Assembly (NCBI GenBank): GCA_965153355.1
Contig: OZ231126.1
Span: forward strand, 14,508,001 to 14,572,000
Length of the DNA: 64,000 nucleotides
Source of the DNA: Flaccisagitta enflata
Taxonomy: Eukaryota > Chaetognatha > Sagittoidea > Aphragmophora
Direction of reading: 5' to 3'
The translations under genes were made by a program, and so were the position numbers. The notes beneath the pieces are model-generated. The model had not been told where the DNA came from. It worked only from the letters and a program-made list of their open reading frames with translations, and searched no databases. Of this stretch, positions 14,873-64,000 are shown one piece after another. Each line of letters opens with the position of its first letter. The first letter of the stretch is position 1.

Positions 14873-14987
14873 CTTATTAAAAGGATAGTTAAAGTTGTGA
14901 AGGGTCACGATGAAACACAAATTAGAGCTCTTAAGGCTCTTGTCCTTATTTTAGTTTGGTACACCTGGTAATCTCTAATAGAAAAAT

Positions 14988-15295
14988 GTGAGATTAATAC
15001 CCGAGCAATACCCGAGCATACCCAAGAAATACCCTAGCAATACCCGAGCAATACCCGAGCAATACCCAGGCAATACCCAAGCAATACCCGAGCATACCCA
15101 AATACCCGAGCATTCCCGAGTGATACCAAAGCAATGCCAAAGTAATACCCGAGCATACCCAAGCAATACCCAAGTAATACCCAAGAAATACCCTAGTAAT
15201 ACCCGAGCAATACCTGAGCAATACCCAAGCAATACCTGAGCAATACCCGAGCATTCCCAAATACCCGAGTATACCCTGGGTTTTAATCTCACCTA
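14988..15295. repeat. AATACCCGAGC minisatellite between short inverted repeats
   Basis: About 26 units of 10-11 bp with Y variants (CCCGAGC/CCCAAGC). The array is bounded by GTGAGATTAATACCC on the left and GGGTTTTAATCTCACC on the right, which are inverted repeats. This again pairs a tandem array with inverted ends. Confidence 0.8.
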
Positions 15296-15453
15296 AGATT
15301 ACGTGGTGTGGTACATGTAGATTCAATCCCTCATGGCTTAAGCTAGGGAGAAATGCTTCGAGGAGTTCCGGAAACTCAATGACAGGGAAGAAAATTTTGT
15401 TGCTTGTAGTTGGCCGGGGACATTGAAAAAAATGTTCAGAAACAACTACAAAT

Positions 15454-15657
15454 AACAAGGCCGGATACACGGCTACCCCAGTCGCGTGCAGGTGGGCAGG
15501 GGCCATATTTGAGGTCACTTGATCACTTGGGCAGGAGCGGTGAGGCCAAAGACCGCAAAAACCAAAAGAAAGTAAAGTGTGACGGACGGACCGACGGACG
15601 GACCGACGGACGGACCAACAAAGCGGGGTGTAGAGTCGCGTAGCACGCGACTAAAAA
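15454..15657 (+). mobile_element. H element, GTCGCGTGC type
   Basis: The best + strand copy. It reads AACAAGGCCGGATACACGGC, then CAGTCGCGTGCAGGTGGGCA, a (GGACCGAC)n tract at 15583-15617, GGGGTGTAGAG, hairpin GTCGCGTAGCACGCGAC and TAAAAA. The internal left arm GTCGCGTGC is the reverse complement of the tail arm. Confidence 0.85.
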
Positions 15658-15810
15658 CGATGTACTTACTTGAATTAGCTACAAAACCCAGGCCAGAATG
15701 GTCGCAATTTAGAGACAACTCTAACTTGATTTACTTGATTTTCTTTGTTTTTGGACACGCAACTCTACAACTTGCCATGTTGGTCCATCTGTCCATTTGA
15801 AATTTTGGCT

Positions 15811-15952
15811 TTTTTAGATGCGTCATCGCATCTCTATAAGAGGGTCTGTCCGTCCGTCCGTCCGTCGGTCGGTCCGTCCGTCCGTCCGTCCGTCCGTTAC
15901 ACCTCTTCTAATATCACGCAGATGACGCATCTAGTTGCCCGCTCGGGCTTGT
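15811..15952 (-). mobile_element. H element, GATGCGTC type
   Basis: On the - strand it opens AACAAGCCCGAGCGGGC (hairpin GCCCG..CGGGC), then AGATGCGTCATCTGCG, a (GGAC)n tract, CTTATAGAG, and a tail hairpin GATGCGATGACGCATC followed by TAAAAA. Same plan as the GTCGCGTGC type with different stems. Confidence 0.8.
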
Positions 15953-16057
15953 TCAAGTGTTGTAGGTTATTGTAAGTTATGTGAGTGTGAAATACTGTTG
16001 TACTATAGTTTTGTAGTGTTGAGACATTTCTCCTGCCAGACCATCTGCGTTGTTGGC

Positions 16058-16164
16058 CTTGTTAGATGCGTCATTGCAATTCCATAGGAGAGTCTGTCCA
16101 TCGGTCGGCCCTTATATTGGTCCGCAACGCCTCTTCATAAATTGCGCGGATGACGGGCTTGTTC
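16058..16164 (-). mobile_element. H element, GATGCGTC type (short, degenerate)
   Basis: Reads on the - strand from AACAAGCCCGTCATCCGCGC to a tail with GATGCGTC..GACGCATC remnants and AACAAGGCC beyond. The GGAC tract is much reduced. Confidence 0.55.
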
Positions 16165-16359
16165 TAAGATATAGCGGGCCGTGCACACGACAAGAAAAAT
16201 AACATGGGTCATCAACCACTTTGGGGCTGCTCCCAAAGCTATCTCGGTAGGTCTTAACATATCCTACCACATCTGGAAACTTTGATGTCAAACACATCAT
16301 TGTTGTTTGGTCAACCACTACAATGAAGCAAAGAATTTTTCACCCTTCCAACACCCCCC

Positions 16360-16361
<2 letters not shown>

Positions 16362-16443
<82 letters not shown>
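16362..16443 (+). repeat. (CT)n tract upstream of gene C promoter
   Basis: About 40 CT units ending 120 bases before the TATA box of gene C. It parallels the tract before gene B. Confidence 0.95.
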
Positions 16444-16448
<5 letters not shown>

Positions 16449-16563
16449 CTCCTTTTCTTAAGATTCGCCCACACGTCATATGCACACACTTAATTCAGAT
16501 CTTTTGGTCAAAATGGTCAGTATGACTTCAATCAAATCTCGCGCCTCCTGCCGCGCTCTTAAC

Positions 16564-16571
16564 TATAAAAG
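16564..16571 (+). promoter_or_regulatory. TATA box of gene C
   Basis: TATAAAAG, 99 bases before the ATG at 16670. The segment to the ATG is collinear with the gene B promoter (TATAAAAG, CGTTGGAAAGGAT, CTCCTTTTGCACGGTTGATC). Confidence 0.8.
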
Positions 16572-16669
16572 CCAAGTTGGTGAAGATCTTTTCTTATCTT
16601 CCCGTTGGAAAGGATACTTTAACACAAGCGAAATCTCCTTTTGCACGGTTGATCTCAACAGCAAAAAAC

Positions 16670-19208
16670 ATGGTAAGACAATCATTCGTGGAACGAATCA
16701 TAAAAGAATTAACTCTATGAAATCCTCACAATCAAGACGTAATTTCAGAATCATAGACAGTATTTCAACTACAATGATTTGAGTCTTTTGAATAATTAAC
16801 TAATTAAAAAAACATTATTGAAAAAATGAAAATGAATACCTTATTGTTGATTTTTTTCAATGAAACCTTTACTAATAACTATGCATATATGCACATGGTG
16901 TCATATAATTCTGTTCATTTTGTATTTTATAATTGAATGAAAACTCAGGGTGACGCAAAGGAAGCATTCATCATTTTCGACGAGGCCTACGAAGGCAATG
17001 ACGTGGATGCCTTTTATTTGGGCGACATCTTGAGAGCTCTTGGATGTGTGCTGACCAACAAATCGATCCTTGAGCTCGGTGGAACAACTGAATTGGGTGA
17101 GTTCAATCATTGCAGATTCAGTCAGTAATCTCAGTTGTAGCGAAATATTATATCACAGAAAAGAAAAAATCATATTGTATTCAAAATTTTTAAGGACCAG
17201 TCTCGCTCTTGCCTTTACTTAAACTCAATGGATGATACATCAAAACATTGCTCAAAGTGAAAAATAGAGAATTTAATCTAATGAATCAATTTTTTTAAAA
17301 GAGATCAAATATCACATGAATGTGATCACATGCCGCGCTGTGCGGAATCACAATCATCACAATAAAATTTGATTTTTGATTTTCTTATAACAAGGCCAAG
17401 TAGGCCAATAAGGTGCGCCATTTGGATTGTCTCATGGATGCGCTACCGACCAACCAACCGACCGACGGACACAGCCAGTTGTAGAGGTGCTTTGGCGCAT
17501 CTAAAAAGATGTACAAAGATGTCACCATAAAAAAAATCGCCATTTCTTTTCTTGTTTTCATGAAGAATTTAATCATAAATATTCCATTCTCAACTCCTTC
17601 CATCATTCTTGGCAGGCGCTAAAAGAGTCAATTTCGCCGATTTTGACCCGATCTTGAAAAAGGCGAAGGGAATCACCGGAGACACCGGATGCAAAGAGGA
17701 CTACATTGAAGGCCTCAAAGTCTTCGACAAGGACGGCAGCAAGAAGATCAACTGCGCCGAGGTCAAGCAAGTCCTTTGCTCTCTCGGTGAGTCGCAACAA
17801 ACAGTTGTTAGTTGCGTGAACGCGACTCTACAACCCGCTTTACCGTGCGTCCATCGATCGTCGGTGAAGCTTTACTTTTTTTTTAGTCGCGTGCTACGCG
17901 ACTCTACACCCCGCTTGGTCCGTCGGTCGGTTGGTCCGCCACATTTAAATTTTTTTATGATATTCATTTTTTGACCACACTGCTCCTGCCCATATGGTCT
18001 TGTGACCTCAAATATGGCCCCTGCCCACCCGCACGCGACTGGGGTAGCCGTGTATCCGACCTTGTTTTTACTTTTTCAGCTTTTACAAGGGGGGGGGGTG
18101 CATTGCTGTCATGAGTCAAGTTAACAACCATCAGAGGAAAACGCATCTATAAATAAGAGAAACCTCGACCTAGATCTACTTGACTTAAGTCTAATTTCCC
18201 TCTGACGTTATTCTAGTCATCGCGCAGGGGCAGTGAAGCAAAAAAAAAAAACAAAAAAAAACAAAACAAAAAAAAAAAACGATGATAAAAAATGAATAAA
18301 AAGATAAATAAAAAGATAAATAAAAAACAAGGCCGGATACACGGCACTCCAGTCGCGGACGGTTGGGCAGGAGCAGTAATGCGAAAACCGCTCGGAATTC
18401 AAAAAGTGACGGACCAACGGACCTACCGACCGACACGCAAGGTGTAGAGTCGCGTGTCCGCGATTGAAAATAAAAATCATGGACCGACCAACCGCAATTG
18501 AATAGGTGATATCATTCAAATGCGATTAAACATTTTCTTCAAAATGATTTTTCTACTCGCAGCCGAAAAAATGGAGGAGAAAGAGGCTATCGCCATTTTG
18601 GAGCTATTGGAGATCAAAGAAGACGAAGATGGCATGATTAAATACATGGGTGAGTTATATCGGCATTATCGGCAATGTTAGTCTGATCGGCAATGTTAAA
18701 CTTTTGTGCTTGCAATACAGCTGACAATTTTCCCCTTAGGTTTAGTACGACTGATTTATGTGTTACTGCCTAAAGACTACAGTGGAGCTTCATATTTTGT
18801 TTCATGAAAGATTTTGTAGTTAATTCTATATTGGCAATAAGGCAGCTTCACTATAAGACAGTTTTGCTCACTCCCTTGAAATGCGCTCTAGTGAAGCTCA
18901 ACTGTATTTGCAACCTCTATATCCAGTCGTGTCCGTTGGTTGCACTGCCGACGGTCGGTCACGCAAATTTTTGACGATCTATTCGGCGCCCCTGTTGGCT
19001 TAAATGGTCCTGATGCGAAATTTTCATGGCGTACTAGTCACAGAAGTTTGACATTTTCATAGTGCATACACTTTAACTCATACGGGGTTATTGGCGCCCT
19101 GAAGGATTCCAGTATCCAAAATCACATCAGAGACAGAATCTAACGCGGTTCTCTCTTTTCGTTTTTCTTTCAGAATTTATCGACAAACTTTTGGCGTTTA
19201 AAGCCTAA
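16670..19208 (+). CDS. myosin essential (alkali) light chain, gene C
   Basis: Exons 16670-16672 (ATG), 16949-17096, 17616-17786, 18563-18649, 19174-19208 (TAA), with GT-AG junctions and the same phases and exon lengths as gene B, giving 147 residues. The middle exon is nearly identical to gene B in protein, including the EF loop DKDGSKKINCAE, and the end is EFIDKLLAFKA. Differences concentrate in the first full exon (MGDAKEAF versus MSEAKDAF) and the fourth. Role as for gene B: calcium-binding-fold light chain of muscle myosin. A second, form 2-like last exon was not found. Two H elements and a pogo-like MITE lie in its introns. The near identity of the third exons against diverged introns suggests selection or gene conversion between B and C. 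Confidence 0.92.
17389..17507 (+). mobile_element. H element, GGTGCGCC type
   Basis: AACAAGGCCAAGTAGGCC (hairpin GGCC..GGCC), then AAGGTGCGCCA, a (CCAACCGACCGAC) tract, TTGTAGAG, and tail AGGTGCTTTGGCGCATCT followed by AAAAA. It sits in gene C's second intron, on the same strand as the gene. Confidence 0.85.
17881..18066 (-). mobile_element. H element, GTCGCGTGC type
   Basis: Inverted copy in gene C's third intron, from the terminal hairpin AGTCGCGTAGCACGCGACT (read on -) to AACAAGGTCGGATACACGGC. A truncated tail of a second copy abuts it at 17806-17868. Confidence 0.8.
18326..18470 (+). mobile_element. H element, GTCGCGTGC type (short)
   Basis: AACAAGGCCGGATACACGGC, then CAGTCGCGGACGGTTGGGCA. 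The tail reads GTCGCGTGTCCGCGA. The internal arm (GTCGCGGACG) and tail arm (TCCGCGA) differ from the main type yet still pair, a subfamily shared with 26670 and 43893. Confidence 0.75.
18780..18904. mobile_element. pogo/Tigger-like MITE
   Basis: 125 bp with ends CAGTGGAGCTTCA and TGAAGCTCAACTG, flanked by TA (18778-18779, 18905-18906). CAGT termini with a TA target fit pogo/Tigger-type elements. Related sequence occurs in reverse at about 28466-28570. Confidence 0.65.
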
Positions 19209-19558
19209 GTCTGCCAGTTGGAATTTTCTTAGTTGAATCTTTCCAGGAAAAGTAAGTTGAAAATAAGATAGAGCATTGCACAATCGCATCTCCTAACATT
19301 TATCTCAGCTGCGTTCACGAATCTTTGTCCGTCCGTCCGTCCGTCCGTCCGTCTATCTTAAACGATTTCAATATGTTAAAATGAATTCAGGTTGTTTTCT
19401 GTTCGTGTCTGTGCCCCACCAGATAGACTGACGCGCAAGGGGTTCAAGAGAAACGATCGTGCCGCTCACTAACTGCGTTTATAAATACACGTTTTAATTC
19501 ATATAATTTCCCGCTGTGGTCTCACGAGAAAATTGCTCATCATATGTCGCTTTTGCCG

Positions 19559-19605
19559 CACTTCCGGTCTCATCCTCCGCAAAGCCTCTGGCCTTTAAAG
19601 CTTAG
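19559..19605 (+). pseudogene. relic of a myosin light chain last exon
   Basis: Encodes AKPLAFKA then TAG, aligning with EKLLAFKA at the end of the genes. The upstream part is scrambled and no good acceptor is seen. A 22-base poly(A) run follows at about 19637. It may be a leftover duplicated last exon; chance similarity cannot be excluded for eight codons. Confidence 0.4.
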
Positions 19606-19659
19606 TTATTCAAGTTCAACATCTGATCAAAACAGCAAAAAAAAAAAAAAAAAAAAAAA

Positions 19660-22029
19660 GGATAAAAATTACTTGCTCATTCATCTTATGCTCCACTAAT
19701 CAAATTTGCATCATTCGGAATTAATGAGCCCCTTTCTTCCTTTGCGCAGAGTTAACCCGGCCTGATTTAAACTTGGAATTAAGAAGACGTTGAGAGAAAG
19801 AATAATTTATCTTTGTCAAGAGGACTGGTGTGTCATAAAATGAGGAAACAACTACTACGGTATCACAGTGGTGATTGATATCCAGGGACCACTATTCCGC
19901 CGACATGCAATATATTGAAGAATCACTGTATCGAATATCAGAATGTTTTCTTTTTTTTTTTTTGAAGATGTATCCAATTAAAGTTGAAATGATAATAGTT
20001 CAAATTTTATTGTTTACATAGATACATCAATCACATAGTTTGACGTATGCTGATGGCTTACTATAAATATTAAGTGTTGCCACGGCGATAATTGTCATGC
20101 CAGTAAAAATCACAATTTTCCAATGCACACAGCTTGTTATGCTCGCTAAGCTAAACCGAAATCAGTGCCATGAGTTGCTATGCTAGCGAAGCTAAACCGA
20201 AGACAGTGCCATGAGTTGCTAAGTCACTGTTCCATTTGCGCTGTAACAATGTTAGAAATTTGAGTCACACTGCAAAGAGAAAAATGCAAGGGTCCAAGGG
20301 CAAAAAAAAAAAACAAGTAAATTGTTTGGTGTGCGTCAACAGACTTCCAGTCATAATCCCCCATTGCAATTTTCCCTAAAAAATAGAACAAAATCGAGCC
20401 CATCCCAGAAAAGTGTAGAATAAGAATATGATATTCATTTTGGTCGAACTTGATAAAAAAAAAATCTTGCGTCAAGAACAGGAGCTATCGCTTTAAAAAC
20501 ATGCTATACTTTTTCACAGAAATATTAAGCACAATTTGAGATATGCCAAGGAATCTGAAACATAGCTTGAGAAGCTCCTCCCTCATAAAAAAAGAAACTT
20601 AAGTTCTTAAAAATTGAATAAAAAACACTGTCTTAAATTCATTGATCAAAAGTTAAACTACGCTAAATGAACGTCATAATCAGATTCAACACCCTTTAAA
20701 AAACAACCGTAAAAAATTTGATCAGGTATTTTTTTCGTTAACCCATAGGATAGATTTTTATTATTCAGAGTGGAAGAATCTGGCAGCTTCACGAAGTTGA
20801 CAAGCCTAAACAATTCTATATGACCCAGAGAACATCTAAATCTACAAAGAGCCTTATTTGGCAATAAATTGAAGAGGATTTATGGCACCATTGCTAGTTG
20901 CAACTTCAGCATATCGAAAACTTCCAAAATATTTTCTGCCCAACTGGATCCTTGGATTCCCCTACAAAAAGTGCACAATTTAATCATCAAAAACTTGACA
21001 AGAACAATACAGCGAGAAAAATAAATGATCAGTCCATAATGCGAGAATTTTAGAATTTAGCGAGACAAATTACAAAGAGAGGTAAAGTCAAAGAGCAGTC
21101 AGTCAAGAGAAGCAAGCGGAGAGGAAAGACAAAGAGAATTCACCAACACAGTCATTGTTAGGGTGGAAATCTTGGGATCGAGAATCTACTACACAAGGAG
21201 GTTCACTAAAATCGATCCCATCATGGTAAAGAAGGCAGAATAAACCAAGTAATGCACCATGAGCGAGTTCTAAACAAAAAACCGACAGACAGAAAAGACA
21301 TTGAATCACTCAATTACGGCCCAGATCCATCTTTAATTTGATTTCATCAGAAGAATGTAAAAGTGATCACTTTTCAATTTTCATTTTGCTGCTTCATTAA
21401 ACTGCGTATGAGATACTGGTAGGTACCAAAGTGAAAGAAAGAATTAGCTTGAATAGAAAACCACACAAAAAGCTCATGCAAATCGATTTCAAGTCGACTC
21501 TGCATACATGGCAGAGGAAGACGCAACCTTGAGTATCAACATTTTTGAAAATTTATTGAGATCACCGATTCAATTCCATATATCACAAAACAAAAATGAA
21601 AAAATAAAAACAAACAACTGGCTCCTTTTTTTGATTCGCGTGATACATCTAAATCCACGAAGGCAACATTGTTTAGGAGCGAGTCTTCATTCTTCAACTG
21701 CTATTCGTCATTCATCAGATTCCCTCCCCCCCCTTAAAACAAAGATAATTACACAGACAGAGTAACGATTCTAAAAGTACGCTGATAGCCCGTGGGCCTT
21801 TCATAGTTTGGATCCAGCAAGCTTCATACTGATTTGAAAGTCGTCATACAAACAATCAATCATTGACATTGAACATACATTCGATACTCTCATCAACGTA
21901 CTAATTACATGATGCACCAATGATACTATTATTGCTTTTTCTTTACTCGATATCGTTCTTTTTGTACATCGAACATTGAATTCAACTGAAATCCGTTTTA
22001 TATCTAAAAAAACGTGCGAGTTTTGAGAA
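19660..22029. other. unassigned intergenic stretch
   Basis: AT-rich sequence between gene C and the sodium channel 3' end. No exon with family similarity, RNA gene or tandem array was recognised. Two near-identical ~45-bp copies of a 'GTTGCTATGCTAGCGAAGCT'-like segment adjoin at about 20130-20220. Confidence 0.4.
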
Positions 22030-22214
22030 AACAAGGCCGGATACACGGCTACCCCAGTCGCGCGTAGATGGGCAGGGGCTGTATTTGAGGTCGCTTGAGC
22101 ATTTGGGCAGGAGCAATGAAGCCAAAGACCACAAACACATAAAATAAGTGAAACATGACTGGCCGACGGACAAAGCGGGGTGTAGACTGTAGAGTCTCCT
22201 AGTACGCGACTAAG
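22030..22214 (+). mobile_element. H element, GTCGCGTGC type
   Basis: AACAAGGCCGGATACACGGC, then CAGTCGCGCGTAGATGGGCA, a reduced GGCC/GACGG tract, GGGGTGTAGA, tail hairpin remnant AGTACGCGACT. The tail arm is partly decayed. Confidence 0.75.
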
Positions 22215-22599
22215 AAATCAAATGTATTCATCATCAATTATCCGTAACAGTCTCGGATCCTGCCCTGATCCTTCAACCATCATACCATGCTATTCCGTCA
22301 AGACATCCTCAACATAAGTCATTGTGCAGATAGAGGCGAAAAAACGTTCGGGGGTAAAAGTAACGTTATAAAGGCGAATTATCGACATAGCGTCACGTAC
22401 ATAGAGGGCAGGTCAACGGATGGACGGGCGAACGGATAGACTGACGAAGCCTGCTACAGAGACGTGTGTTCGAATGACAACCTGACACTTTTATCATCAC
22501 AGGCGCTGCGGTGTGTGTGTGTGTGTGTGTGTGTATATGCGTTGATTCCATCCAAGAGACCAAGACGCGATGCTATCATACATGATTACATCAATGTCA

Positions 22600-63844
<41,245 letters not shown>

Positions 63845-64000
63845 CTTTCAAATTCTTGATATGATCACTGATTGGGTCACACAGAGAGGGGAGGAAATCA
63901 TGGAATCGATCGATCGTGTGTCTAGGTTCTTGTATCAGGGGTGCATAAAGACTATCACTTCTGTACGTCACAGTTCTATATCATAAAGTTCCATGGGCTT

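Overview
This is a eukaryotic nuclear DNA window from a bilaterian animal, most likely an invertebrate. The evidence is spliced genes with GT-AG introns, a complete-to-stop set of twelve phase-matched exons of a voltage-gated sodium channel with a DEKA selectivity filter and an MFM-type inactivation gate (as in insect para), muscle myosin essential light chain genes, and an extremely repeat-rich background. I cannot name the species. No bacterial, viral or CRISPR features were seen.

Layout. (1) 1.4-19.6 kb, + strand: a tandem cluster of three myosin essential (alkali) light chain genes (A 1451-4869, B 7556-10246, C 16670-19208). B and C have matching TATA promoters, a one-codon first exon and identical exon lengths. 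B also has two alternative last exons. A is more diverged, with no visible first exon or promoter. (2) 22.6-63.8 kb, - strand: a Nav1-type sodium channel gene from domain I S2 to the stop codon; the 5' exons lie beyond the right edge. (3) 32.7-36.7 kb, + strand: a three-exon gene nested in a channel intron and encoding a 1051-residue low-complexity protein (Q-rich repeats, acidic tract, poly-N/D) that I do not recognise. (4) 48.3-49.7 kb: an intact Tc1/mariner-type transposon with TIRs and a full 340-aa transposase whose D-D-E spacing counts as DD35E; a decayed deletion derivative lies at 14.05-14.64 kb.

The most unusual structure is the 17.9-kb channel intron between the domain III exon and the III-IV linker exon (38026-55969). 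Most of it is a gapped inverted duplication folding about ~44.9 kb, with arms ending close to both flanking exons. Since duplication the right arm has gained the Tc1 element and a 4.3-kb foldback element (51035-55319, TIR CACTGCTGTC, 4-bp TSD CTGT). The left arm retains the matching empty site and has gained a 143-bp retroposed mRNA 3' end with a 12-bp TSD.

Two superfamilies of short non-autonomous elements recur throughout. H elements start AACAAG(G/C)CC with a small hairpin, carry (GGAC)n-like cores and end in a hairpin followed by TAAAAA. T elements are minisatellites of ~20-bp units between long inverted repeats, preceded by a head. In both, the stem sequences differ between subfamilies while pairing is kept, and in H elements the internal left arm changes together with the tail hairpin. 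This compensatory pattern is the best candidate here for an undescribed mobile system. Microsatellites are also arranged non-randomly: on the sense strand of the genes, CT tracts sit before acceptors and GT/GA tracts after donors.
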